From Jannaschia helgolandensis (GTDB taxonomy: Bacteria; Pseudomonadota; Alphaproteobacteria; Rhodobacterales; Rhodobacteraceae), in contig NZ_FNZQ01000001.1 in assembly GCF_900109285.1 (NCBI RefSeq), positions 1,269,001-1,333,000 of the forward strand: 64,000 bases of DNA. Reading direction: 5' to 3'. The notes below the pieces were generated by a model. The model had not been told where the DNA came from, searched no databases, and saw only the letters and a program-made list of their open reading frames with translations. Shown piece by piece: positions 1-7,680 of the stretch (the stretch's first letter is position 1; every line of letters begins with the position of its first letter). A program made the position numbers and the translations under genes.

Positions 1-599
1 AACATTCGCGCGCCCGACACTCGGCGCAGTCCCATCCAAAGCACTTCCTGCGGGCCGTTGTCGCGGGTGTCGACACGGTCGCCTGGATACAGATCCTCGA
101 TTGCGCGGGGGCCGTCGGGCGTGTCGAGCAGGGTGCCTGCGGTAAAACAGATGGTTTTCTTTTCGGTCGGCGCATCCTGCACCGTGGGCGACTGCACGAT
201 GCGGAGATCGGCGTTGGCGGGCGGCAGACCATCCGAGAACAGAAGAAGCGTTTCACCGTTCGCGACCGGCACAACCTGAGCGGGCCATCGGGTCCGCCCG
301 TCGGTCACGATCAGGGCGGCGGGATCCTCGTCGGGGTCCAGCAGACTGAGCGGAACGGCACTGCTGCCGCGTCCTCGGCTAAGTTTCGCTACCGTTCGCG
401 GCACGCGCGCGCGCAGGTCCGCCTGACCTTCCGCACCATTGAGAAGCAGCGCCGCGCGAGCCCCGTCAAGGCGCAGGGGAGCACCGAACCACCGGAAATC
501 GGAGCCGACCGGAAAAGGTGTGCGGGCGGACGGAAAATGCCCGTCCACCCGCGCCTGAACTGCGGAAATGACTTGTGCCCCTGCACATGCCCCCAACAT
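1..599 (-). CDS. Hint-domain (hedgehog/intein-like) protein, C-terminally cut by window edge
   Basis: The frame is open from ATG at 599 to the window edge (about 199 residues visible). The first about 145 residues are of no family I recognise. Then comes KKTICFTAGTLLDTPDGPRA, followed by IEDLYPGDRVDTRDNGPQEV and a LWMGLRRV segment. That C-F-x-x-G-T-L-(I/L)-x-T start and the GD-x-V-x-T-x-D-N-G-P-Q-x-V-x-W motif are diagnostic of the Hint_2 domains abundant in Rhodobacterales, which usually sit in self-processing or exported proteins. The nucleophile-position Cys is present. No signal peptide is clear. An AAGGGGCGG ribosome-binding stretch precedes the ATG. The gene follows the lipocalin gene on the same strand after 149 bp that hold a plausible promoter. 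The substrate or function of the N-terminal part is unknown, and the catalytic end lies outside the window. Confidence 0.75.
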   Translation of the reverse strand, partial: MLGACAGAQVISAVQARVDGHFPSARTPFPVGSDFRWFGAPLRLDGARAALLLNGAEGQADLRARVPRTVAKLSRGRGSSAVPLSLLDPDEDPAALIVTDGRTRWPAQVVPVANGETLLLFSDGLPPANADLRIVQSPTVQDAPTEKKTICFTAGTLLDTPDGPRAIEDLYPGDRVDTRDNGPQEVLWMGLRRVSGARM

Positions 600-664
600 G
601 CCCGCCCCTTCGTTACCGTTTGTTTTTTATTGTTTTTTTCGGCCGCTGCCCGACCTGTGGCACA

Positions 665-694
665 GTCATAGCGCATCTGCGAATCGCCCGTCAA
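665..694 (-). promoter_or_regulatory. Candidate sigma-70 promoter for the Hint-domain gene
   Basis: On the minus strand TTGACG (-35) is followed after 18 bases by TATGAC (-10). The -10 lies about 65 bases before the Hint gene ATG at 599. This is a sequence match only. Confidence 0.4.
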
Positions 695-748
695 ACATTG
701 ATTGGAATATGATTCGTTTTTCTTGCAAAACTGTTCTGACTGACCGGC

Positions 749-1255
749 TTACGAGGGGCGGACAAACATCAGCGCACTGCGATCGAAGCCGTTGAAGTCC
801 AGAACCTCCAGCGCCGCGCGCAAACGGTCCAACGGCAGGCCGGGGCTACGGTTCAGGATGCGCCCCCCGGTGCCGTCGGGCCGCACGATAATGGCCGTGC
901 GATAGCCGGTGTCAGTCCAAAGTATCCAGTGTTGCGACGTCTGTCCCTGCATCTTGACGGACAGTCGCCCAAGGCCGGTAGTATCTGCCTGGCCGGTCGC
1001 AGGATCGCCGCCGTCGCAGGTTTCGGTAATCGCCGCGGACGTCGGGCTTCGCTGGTCATAACGGACACGAGCGTTGGCACAGGCGCGCCCATCCGGGAAG
1101 CGCGCGACCTCGTACCAATCTCCCTGAAACCGGGCGAGATCGAAATCGGCTTTCGATGCAATGAGGGCGTTTGGGTCACGAAAATTGCGTTCACCGGTTG
1201 GAGACAGTGTGGCCTCGCACCCGGCGAGCAGTAGCAGGAGGAATATCGCGCGCAT
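749..1255 (-). CDS. Lipocalin-family lipoprotein (Blc-like)
   Basis: A 168-residue protein starting MRAIFLLLLLAGCEA, a lipoprotein signal peptide with lipobox LAGC, so the mature protein should be anchored by its N-terminal Cys. The lipocalin signature GDWYEVARFP follows near residue 50, and the C-terminal half carries the (Y/L)xxAIIVRPDG and RSPGLP-type strands expected of bacterial lipocalins. Family members bind lipids or other small hydrophobic ligands at the envelope. I chose ATG at 1255 because AGGG sits 8 bases upstream; a TTG two codons earlier is also in frame. The gene starts 8 bases after pdeM ends, so it is probably the last gene of the helicase-pdeM-lipocalin run. Ligand unknown. 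Confidence 0.85.
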   Translation of the reverse strand: MRAIFLLLLLAGCEATLSPTGERNFRDPNALIASKADFDLARFQGDWYEVARFPDGRACANARVRYDQRSPTSAAITETCDGGDPATGQADTTGLGRLSVKMQGQTSQHWILWTDTGYRTAIIVRPDGTGGRILNRSPGLPLDRLRAALEVLDFNGFDRSALMFVRPS

Positions 1256-1263
1256 GGCCAACC

Positions 1264-1929
1264 CTAGCGTGGCATCGGAATTTCGACCATCGGCAGCCCG
1301 GCCAATATGGCGCGCGCATTGGCGGCCATAAGTTGCCCCAACGCCCGGTCAGAGGTTCGCATCCCGCCGGTATAGGTGCCGTAGGCAGGCAGGATAAGGC
1401 GCATGTCGTCGCGCAGGAAACAAGGTCGAGATACCGCATGCCCCCGAACCCGCAATCTGGCCTTTGGATGATAATGCCCCGAGATTTCGGGGGACGTGCC
1501 ATCAATCGCGATGTGCCGAAACGTCACCGGCCCGCAGGTCACGACATCCGCCGCGTGCCCGCCCAGCCCCGTCGGTGCCGGGTCGTGATTGCCGGTCACC
1601 CATGTCCAATCACGGCCCGCCGTCAGATTTGCGATCCAGTTCGCATGGTCGGGGTCGAGTGCGGTTACGGCGACCATATCATCGAAACTGTCGCCCAGGC
1701 AGATGACGGCGCGGGGCAGGGTCGCCGCGATATCGGCCTCCAGCCGGGTCAGCGTGTCCTGTACTTCGTAGGGCGGCAACAGGGCTCCGCCGCGCCGCGA
1801 AATGCGCTCGGATTTCCCGAGGTGCAGGTCACTGACGACCAGCAACTCCTCCGCAGGCCAGAACAGCGCACCCGAAGGGCGTGCGATCATCGCCTGACCG
1901 GCAAAGGTGAAGATGTGCCCGTTCTGCAT
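1264..1929 (-). CDS. pdeM: Ligase-associated DNA damage response endonuclease PdeM
   Basis: A 221-residue calcineurin-like metallophosphoesterase. Metal-binding motifs are visible in order: SDLHLGKS, GDSFDD, TGNHD and GHYHPK. PdeM proteins occur next to a Lhr-type DEXH helicase (and often a ligase and an exonuclease) in a bacterial DNA repair set, and that partner helicase is directly upstream here. The start at ATG 1929 (MQNGHIFTFAG) has GGAA closely upstream and matches the usual start of the family; an in-frame TTG at 1965 would add 12 residues of atypical sequence. The ligase and the exonuclease of the set are not in this window. Confidence 0.88.
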   Translation of the reverse strand: MQNGHIFTFAGQAMIARPSGALFWPAEELLVVSDLHLGKSERISRRGGALLPPYEVQDTLTRLEADIAATLPRAVICLGDSFDDMVAVTALDPDHANWIANLTAGRDWTWVTGNHDPAPTGLGGHAADVVTCGPVTFRHIAIDGTSPEISGHYHPKARLRVRGHAVSRPCFLRDDMRLILPAYGTYTGGMRTSDRALGQLMAANARAILAGLPMVEIPMPR

Positions 1930-1970
1930 GCGTTCCGGTGAATCACGCGCGGCGGCCCAATGCAAGCGCG

Positions 1971-4376
1971 TCAGTCGGGCGACAGCCCTGCATCGGACAT
2001 CAAGCGCGCGGCTTCTTCCTGAATCAATCGGCTTTCGGCGCGGCCCTTGATCGGAACCTTGCCCATTTCCAGAAACAGCGGCGCGGCCAGCGGCGACACG
2101 CGGTCCAGAGCAATCTGGTCGATCCTGTCGCCGACGGTTTCCAGAAGCAACTCCACCCGTCCGAAGTCGATATGGCCGCGCATCGCCTCCTCCTCGGTGA
2201 TCCGCAGCATCAGGTGGTCCGGGTCATAGCGGTGCAGCGTATCATACAGAATGTCGCTGCTGAATGTCGCCTGTCGCCCGCTGGACCGCTTGCCCGGAAA
2301 ATTTCGGTCGATCAATCCAGCGATGATCGCAGCATTCCGAAATGCCCGTTTCATGACAGCATTGCCTTTCAGCCAGGATTCCAGCGCGGCGTGAACCCCG
2401 TCATTGTGCAGAAATGGCGCGACGTCGGGCACAGGTTTCAGGCCCCAGATCAACACGGCATAATCGGTTGCAACGAAGCCCAGCGGCTCCAGTCCCGCTT
2501 CTTCCATACCCTTGGTGACCAGAAGGGCCAGCGTCTGGTTCGCATTGCGCCCGCAAAACCCATAAAGGCAGATGTGGTGGCGGCCGTCGCGGGGAAATGT
2601 CTCGACCAACAGGCGACCGGGCTGCGGCATTTGCGACCTAGCGATCTGAAGATCAAGCCATTCGCGAGTGTGGTCCGGAAAGGCACTGAAATCTCCGGAG
2701 TGAAGGATGCGCTGGATACGGTCGGCCAGATGCACCGACGTCGACCATTTATACCCCATGAAGGTGGCGATGCGGGGTTCCCGATTGGGGTTCGGGCTGA
2801 CCTCCACGATCAATTCACGCAGGCCCTCGAAGCGGACGACCTGACCGCCCATCAGGAAAGTATCGTTTTTGGACAGGGTGGCGGCAAAGCCTTCTTCGAT
2901 TTCACCCAATGGTGCGCCGCCACGCCCGCGATAGCGCACCTTGAGCGTGTCCGTATCGATGATCGTACCGAGGTTCATTCGTATCTGTCGCGCCGCACGC
3001 GGATCGCGAAGACCCCAGACACCGGGTTCGCGTTCCTTGAGCCTTTGGTAGCGGTCATAGGCACGCAGGGCATATCCGCCCGTGGCCACGAAATTCACAC
3101 AATCGTCAAACGTGGCGCGGGTCAGGGTGGAATAGGGGCCGACACTGCGAACTTCTGTATAAAGTGCGTCTTCGGAGAAATCGCCGGCACAGGCCACGCA
3201 GGCAATATGCTGACTCAACACGTCGAGCGGCCCGTCCAGTCGCAAATCGCCGTCCAATGTTCTGTCGCGGACCGCATCCAGCGCGGCGATGCATTCGACG
3301 ACCTCGAAGCGATTTGCCGGGACAAGTCGAGCTTTGGAAGGAGAATTGTAGCGATGATTGGCGCGTCCGATACGCTGAACAAGGTTCTTCACCTTTTTCG
3401 GTGCCCCGATCTGGATCACCAGATCGACGTCGCCCCAATCAATCCCCAGGTCGAGACTGCCGGTCGCCACTATGGCTTTCAGCGTCCCTTCGACCATTGC
3501 CTGTTCAACCCGAATACGGGCTTCTTTCGATAGCGCGCCATGGTGAATGCCGATGGGCAGGTCATCATCGTTGGCAAGCCAGAGGTTGTGAAAGAAGATC
3601 TCGGCCTGAGCGCGGGTGTTGTGGAAAATCAGCGTCGTGTTGTGCTTTCGGACTTCGGCCAGCACGTCAGGAATGGCATATCGACCGCCCGCACCGGCCC
3701 AGGGAGGTGCATCTGTCGTTGGCAGGATCGCGATGTCGGGCGGCGGGCCGGGGTCGGCATGCAAAATGGGGCATGGGTCGGGGTGGCGTGCCAGATAATG
3801 TGCAATGACAGCGGGATCGTCGACTGTGGCAGAAAGCCCGATCCGGCGCAGGCCGGGGGCCAGCGTTTGCAGGCGCGACAGGCACAGCATCAACTGATCG
3901 CCACGCTTGCTGTCGGCCAAAGCGTGAATTTCGTCGACGATGATGCGCTTGAGGCCTTTAAATGTGCGACCGGCGTCAGGGTAGCTGATCATCAGTGCCA
4001 GACTTTCCGGTGTGGTCAGCAGGATATGTGGCGGGTCGGCACGCTGACGTTTGCGCTGGGTCTGGGGGGTGTCGCCGGTCCGGTCCTCTACCCGGATCGG
4101 AAACCCGGCTTCCTCGATAGGGGTGCGTAGATTGCGTTTGATGTCATTCGCCAGGGCTTTGAGCGGACTGACATAAAGCGTGTGCAGCCCTTCATGAGTA
4201 CCATCTGCCAGTTCGATCAATGTTGGCAGGAAACCGGCCAGTGTCTTGCCGCCTCCGGTGGGCGCGATCAGCAAAAGCGACGGCGCGTCCGCGCGGGCCA
4301 GCATCTCAACCTGATGAGGATGCAGCGACCAGTTGCGGCTGGCGAAAAACCTGACGAGGGGGAGTGGCAGGGACAT
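1971..4376 (-). CDS. Ligase-associated DNA damage response DEXH-box helicase (Lhr family)
   Basis: An 801-residue superfamily 2 helicase. Walker A reads APTGGGKT, the Walker B box is DEIH, and motif VI reads QRIGRANHR; a long C-terminal Lhr-type region follows. The length fits the short, ligase-associated Lhr subgroup, not the about 1500-residue Lhr. It is expected to be a 3'-5' ATP-dependent DNA translocase acting in double-strand break or crosslink repair together with the downstream nuclease PdeM. ATG at 4376 (MSLPLPLVRFFASR) is the likely start, because the in-frame extension upstream has no family similarity. A terminator hairpin separates it from the unrelated gene upstream, so helicase-pdeM-lipocalin is probably a separate transcript. 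Confidence 0.9.
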   Translation of the reverse strand: MSLPLPLVRFFASRNWSLHPHQVEMLARADAPSLLLIAPTGGGKTLAGFLPTLIELADGTHEGLHTLYVSPLKALANDIKRNLRTPIEEAGFPIRVEDRTGDTPQTQRKRQRADPPHILLTTPESLALMISYPDAGRTFKGLKRIIVDEIHALADSKRGDQLMLCLSRLQTLAPGLRRIGLSATVDDPAVIAHYLARHPDPCPILHADPGPPPDIAILPTTDAPPWAGAGGRYAIPDVLAEVRKHNTTLIFHNTRAQAEIFFHNLWLANDDDLPIGIHHGALSKEARIRVEQAMVEGTLKAIVATGSLDLGIDWGDVDLVIQIGAPKKVKNLVQRIGRANHRYNSPSKARLVPANRFEVVECIAALDAVRDRTLDGDLRLDGPLDVLSQHIACVACAGDFSEDALYTEVRSVGPYSTLTRATFDDCVNFVATGGYALRAYDRYQRLKEREPGVWGLRDPRAARQIRMNLGTIIDTDTLKVRYRGRGGAPLGEIEEGFAATLSKNDTFLMGGQVVRFEGLRELIVEVSPNPNREPRIATFMGYKWSTSVHLADRIQRILHSGDFSAFPDHTREWLDLQIARSQMPQPGRLLVETFPRDGRHHICLYGFCGRNANQTLALLVTKGMEEAGLEPLGFVATDYAVLIWGLKPVPDVAPFLHNDGVHAALESWLKGNAVMKRAFRNAAIIAGLIDRNFPGKRSSGRQATFSSDILYDTLHRYDPDHLMLRITEEEAMRGHIDFGRVELLLETVGDRIDQIALDRVSPLAAPLFLEMGKVPIKGRAESRLIQEEAARLMSDAGLSPD

Positions 4377-4404
4377 GCCCCTGCAGTCTAGCGCAGGCAA
4401 GGCG

Positions 4405-4437
4405 AAGGAAAAGGGCGGACCGGTACGGCCCGCCCTT
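4405..4437 (-). terminator. Intrinsic terminator
   Basis: On the minus strand AAGGGCGG and CCGCCCTT form an 8-bp stem around a GC-rich loop, followed by TTTTCCTT. It lies between the paralogous membrane protein gene (ends 4546) and the helicase start. Confidence 0.7.
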
Positions 4438-4545
4438 GTTAACCCGCCGGTCGCGGAACAGCCTTGGGGGTTGCAATGGACCCGGCGAGTATGAGGAGCG
4501 CTTCAGGGCGCGGAGTTTTACTTGTGTTTACGGGACTTGTTCGGA

Positions 4546-5001
4546 TCAGCGACTGCGGAGTTCTGCCCGATACAGATCGGCAATGCGCGTCGTGGCGGCG
4601 ATTTCAAGATCAGCCATCCGAGCCGCTTCGGACCCTGACGGTGCGATGTCGCGGGTAACCTGGCTTTCGATCAGGATACGGGCTTGAGCTTCGAGCGCGG
4701 CTTCAAGTTCCGATTTGGTCATGTTGACGGCCGACGCTGTGATCATGGGATGTACCAGGTCCGCGTTGCATCCGGATGCCGCGCAGGCATCATACAAGGC
4801 AACGGCCAGCGAAGTATCAGTCTGCGCGACAAACTGGATGTCCTGTATATCAGCTGGCGTAAGGTCGGCATAGGCCGCCACGTTCGCACGCAGATCGCCC
4901 AAGACCACCGTGGCTGTCGCAAGAACTCCACCGATCACAGCGACAGGCAGGACAATTGCAGTCAGTCGCAGAATGCGTTTGAGTTCTGTCGTATTGCCCA
5001 T
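4546..5001 (-). CDS. Membrane-anchored protein of unknown function, paralogue 1
   Basis: I do not recognise this 151-residue family. There is one hydrophobic segment at about residues 10-33 and a C-terminal domain predicted to lie outside the membrane. That domain carries C73 and C78 in a DACAASGCNADLVHPMI stretch and ends in a helix rich in Ala, Glu and Arg. It aligns along its length with the next gene upstream (5141-5602): the two Cys, the Asp, the His-Pro and the final RIA-LY-A-L pattern all coincide with an offset of one residue. ATG at 5001 has GAAGGG 8 bases upstream and gives the two proteins nearly equal length. The paired Cys might form a disulphide or bind metal; that is inference. 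Confidence 0.7.
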   Translation of the reverse strand: MGNTTELKRILRLTAIVLPVAVIGGVLATATVVLGDLRANVAAYADLTPADIQDIQFVAQTDTSLAVALYDACAASGCNADLVHPMITASAVNMTKSELEAALEAQARILIESQVTRDIAPSGSEAARMADLEIAATTRIADLYRAELRSR

Positions 5002-5097
5002 GACGTTGTGCCCTTCGGTCGCCGCGGTTTTCACGCTTATTCGAAACAATTGTACTGGGAAAATCTGGCGAAAATCGGGCAAGCGCCAGATGGAGGA

Positions 5098-5120
5098 CGC
5101 TCGCCTGTGTCAGGCGAGCG
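5098..5120 (-). terminator. Strong hairpin between the two paralogues
   Basis: CGCTCGCCTG and CAGGCGAGCG form a perfect 10-bp stem with a 3-base loop, 20 bases after the stop of the upstream paralogue. No T-tract follows, so it may be a partial terminator or an RNA-stabilising hairpin that sets different levels of the two proteins. Confidence 0.55.
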
Positions 5121-5140
5121 GTCTTGGATGTTCGGAAAAC

Positions 5141-5602
5141 CTACCGGAGATAATGCAGTTTCGCAGTATACAGACGTGCGATGCGTGCGGCTGCCGTCAA
5201 TTCCAGCTGTGCTGAAACCTTGCTTTCCGACCCGTCGGGTGACTTGTCGATCACGGCAAGATTTTCGACGATCGTACGCATCTGCGCCCACCGCCCGGAG
5301 TCGAGTTGATCCCGGTCCATAGTATCGGCGTAAGCCAGGATGAGAGGATGCAGATTATCAATGTCGCATCCGACAACCTCGCAAGCCTTGTTGATCGTCT
5401 CGACCATCGCATTTTGGGAAAATGCCGTCACTGCGATATTGGTCGTGGGAGCCGGTGCTTTACGGGATTGCGGCGCGATCAATGTCACGGCATTGGCCCC
5501 TGCGGTGATGAGGATAGCGGCCATCGTGAAGACGGCAATCGTTGCATGACTGTGCTTGCGCACCAAACTGAGTCCAGATTTTTTTGCTGTTTCTAACGAC
5601 AT
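5141..5602 (-). CDS. Membrane-anchored protein of unknown function, paralogue 2
   Basis: A 153-residue protein of a family I cannot name, paralogous to 4546-5001. A basic N-terminus (MSLETAKKSGLSLVRKH) precedes one hydrophobic segment at about residues 20-41 and a Pro/Ala linker. The C-terminal domain holds KACEVVGCDIDNLHPLI (C74, C79, H85), which matches the paralogue position for position, and it ends RIARLYTAKLHYLR. ATG at 5602 has GAGGTG 6-7 bases upstream; an in-frame start 57 bases earlier is less likely. A CtrA-type box lies 157 bases upstream, just after the last gene of the Tad cluster. That suggests, but does not prove, a link to the pilus or to cell-cycle/motility control. Confidence 0.7.
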   Translation of the reverse strand: MSLETAKKSGLSLVRKHSHATIAVFTMAAILITAGANAVTLIAPQSRKAPAPTTNIAVTAFSQNAMVETINKACEVVGCDIDNLHPLILAYADTMDRDQLDSGRWAQMRTIVENLAVIDKSPDGSESKVSAQLELTAAARIARLYTAKLHYLR

Positions 5603-5758
5603 CCTAGGCACCTCATCATTTCGAGTTATCATATCCGGGGCGAAACGCACCGTTTCCATAATTCGATCCTAGGTGATGATGCTGGCATGATTCTGTCAAT
5701 TTGACTCAACCTTTGCGGAACCGCTCCTGCACAAGTGCAATCAATAAAAAGGGTATTG

Positions 5759-5774
5759 TTAACCAATTATTAAC
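5759..5774. promoter_or_regulatory. CtrA-type binding site (TTAA-N7-TTAAC)
   Basis: TTAACCAATTATTAAC is an exact match to the full CtrA consensus and is extended to TTAACCAT on one side. It lies in the only long A/T-rich stretch between the AAA ATPase stop and the paralogue gene starting at 5602, which it could control. Confidence 0.55.
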
Positions 5775-5776
5775 CA

Positions 5777-7096
5777 TTAGTGTGCAATGTCGCCTTCCTC
5801 TACGAACAGGTTTGCCCAGGCGCGGTCGACCAGTTCCGGCGTCATGCGATAGGGAAGACCTTCGAAGTCGCAGGCCGCGATCATCTGGTCGATCAGGAAA
5901 ATGCCGTGGAAGTTGGCGTAAACATTGTCAATTTCCGGGTATTTTTGTTTGAGAAGATGCACGAGTGCGGCTTCATCCAGCTCAAATTTCTTCTTCTTTG
6001 CTACCAGGGCGAAGATCTTGAGAAACTCCGCCTGAGTTGGCCCGTCGATCAGAACCTTGAAGAAAATACGACGTAGGGCAGCCATGTCGAAAATCTTGTT
6101 TGGGTGGAAATTTGTCGAAAATACGACAAGCGTATCGAAGGGCACCTCGAACTTTTCGCCAGACTGCAATGCGAGAATATCGTATCCCATTTCCATCGGA
6201 ACGATCCAGCGGTTGACGATTTTCTGCGGCGGTTCGGCCTGGCGGCCTAGGTCGTCCACGATGAAAACGCCACCTGAGGATTTCAACTGCAAGCTGGCCT
6301 GATAGGTGCGCGCAACGGGATTATAGTTCAGATCCAGCATGTCCAGGGACAACTCACCCCCCGTCATCACGGTCGGGCGCTGGCACAGGATATATCTGCC
6401 GTCGACGCGGTTATTGACCTTGCGAAGCTCGCTCACATCGGCATCGACCACGATGGGGGTATGCACGATAGGGTCGTACAGGGTAATAACCTGACCTGCA
6501 TATTCGATGGCATGCGGGATCCAGATATGATCGCCCATTGCGGCGCGGATGCCTTCGGCGATCGACGATTTGCCGTTGCCCGGCGGACCGTAAAGCAGAA
6601 CAGATCGACCCGATCCCACGGCGGGGCCAAGCTGATCCAACAATCCTTCCGGCAGGATCAGATGACCCATCGACTTGGTCAGAAGGTCACGGGTCATGCG
6701 GATGTTCTTGATCGATTGCGCCTTGACCTGCATCTTGTAGGTTTCAAGTGGCACCGGCATCGGGCCGTAATATTCCGATTGGCTGAGAGCATCCATCGCG
6801 CGGGCCTTGCCCTGATCAGTGAGCTGGAATCCCATTTCGCCCGACGACCCGGCATGCATTGTGCCGGTCGCCTGCATCAGCCCCGCATCGCGGGCCTGAT
6901 CGACCAACTGTTGCGTCAGGCCGGATGTCAGACACAGGGCGCTTGCAATTTCGCGGGTGGTTTCAAGCGATTTGCGGAACACCGTTTTCAAAAGAATGTC
7001 ACGCAGCATCGTGTTCGTCAGGCCGGTATCGACCAGCGTGCGCGGCTGGACTGGGGCAGGAACACCTAATTCTATGGGGTCGGGGCGAATATTCAT
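5777..7096 (-). CDS. AAA+ ATPase with N-terminal winged-helix-like domain, Tad-locus associated
   Basis: A 439-residue ATPase. Residues about 30-105 (TREIASALCLTSGLTQQLVD and the following LTDQGKARAMDAL) look like a winged-helix/effector-type fold. Walker A is GPPGNGKSS at about 170-178, Walker B is GGVFIVDD near 275-282, and STN (sensor 1) follows before an Arg-rich ALRRIFF segment. The fold resembles MoxR/RavA-like remodelling ATPases more than the Tad secretion ATPase TadA, which is present separately. It lies 65 bases behind the prepilin peptidase gene and appears to close the Tad operon. ATPases of this type are common beside tad genes in Rhodobacterales, but their role in pilus biogenesis is not defined to my knowledge. 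Confidence 0.8.
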   Translation of the reverse strand: MNIRPDPIELGVPAPVQPRTLVDTGLTNTMLRDILLKTVFRKSLETTREIASALCLTSGLTQQLVDQARDAGLMQATGTMHAGSSGEMGFQLTDQGKARAMDALSQSEYYGPMPVPLETYKMQVKAQSIKNIRMTRDLLTKSMGHLILPEGLLDQLGPAVGSGRSVLLYGPPGNGKSSIAEGIRAAMGDHIWIPHAIEYAGQVITLYDPIVHTPIVVDADVSELRKVNNRVDGRYILCQRPTVMTGGELSLDMLDLNYNPVARTYQASLQLKSSGGVFIVDDLGRQAEPPQKIVNRWIVPMEMGYDILALQSGEKFEVPFDTLVVFSTNFHPNKIFDMAALRRIFFKVLIDGPTQAEFLKIFALVAKKKKFELDEAALVHLLKQKYPEIDNVYANFHGIFLIDQMIAACDFEGLPYRMTPELVDRAWANLFVEEGDIAH

Positions 7097-7161
7097 CTAT
7101 CTGTCCTCTGCCTCTGGCCCGGTTTGACACGCAGGGCTTTAGAAATTCTGAAGGGCGATTG

Positions 7162-7677
7162 TCATTGCGTCGCGGCCAGTCCCAAATACGTCAGTTGCGT
7201 TGCTGCAAGCGTGATGCCCATCGGAAAATCCTTGGGTTCGGACCAGCTTTTCCAGCCGGGTGTCGCGGAGCGAACGGCGGGGATCATACGGATCAAGCGG
7301 TGCGCGACCCAGGTCACGACAAGCAGACCGGCAAACAGGATCATGACTTCGGCGATGTCACCAGCCGCCACGAAAGGTGCCATGGCAGCAGCAAATTTTG
7401 CATCGCCCGCGCCCAGTGCCCGGATCGTGCTGAGACCAAATCCGACTGCCAGGATGACGGCCAGATGCAGGTAGCGCCACAAGTATTCGGTGAACGGCAT
7501 CAGGAAGATGCCCGACACGACGAATGTCACGAACAGGGCAAGCACCGCCTCGTTGCGGATCTTCATCTGAGTCAGGTCGGTATAGGCGACCCAGAGGCAA
7601 ATCGGCAGGGAAAGAAGGCCGAACACAAGGCCCTGCAAGGGCGTCGCGGACAAAATGGTACTTGTTATATTTTCCAT
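7162..7677 (-). CDS. cpaA: Prepilin peptidase, A24 family (CpaA/TadV)
   Basis: A 171-residue polytopic membrane protein with about five hydrophobic segments. The two catalytic aspartates of type IV prepilin aspartyl peptidases are visible: one in LWVAYTDLTQMKIRN, the other in the ALGAGDAKF motif (GxGDxK form). It should cleave the leader of the Flp pilin and the TadE/F pseudopilins at the cytoplasmic face of the inner membrane. It lacks the N-methylation domain of the large PilD type, as usual for CpaA. It begins 3 bases after the TPR lipoprotein gene ends, indicating translational coupling in the Tad operon. Confidence 0.9.
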   Translation of the reverse strand: MENITSTILSATPLQGLVFGLLSLPICLWVAYTDLTQMKIRNEAVLALFVTFVVSGIFLMPFTEYLWRYLHLAVILAVGFGLSTIRALGAGDAKFAAAMAPFVAAGDIAEVMILFAGLLVVTWVAHRLIRMIPAVRSATPGWKSWSEPKDFPMGITLAATQLTYLGLAATQ

Positions 7678-7680
7678 GAC

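Noticed and set aside
1938-3533. Long plus-strand open frame opposite the Lhr-type helicase
   Set aside because: Antisense shadow; the helicase motifs on the minus strand explain the region.
5665-5699. TTGACA on the minus strand as a promoter for the paralogue pair
   Set aside because: The -35 is perfect but no acceptable -10 lies 16-18 bases away; the nearest candidate (TAGGAT) is about 21 bases away.
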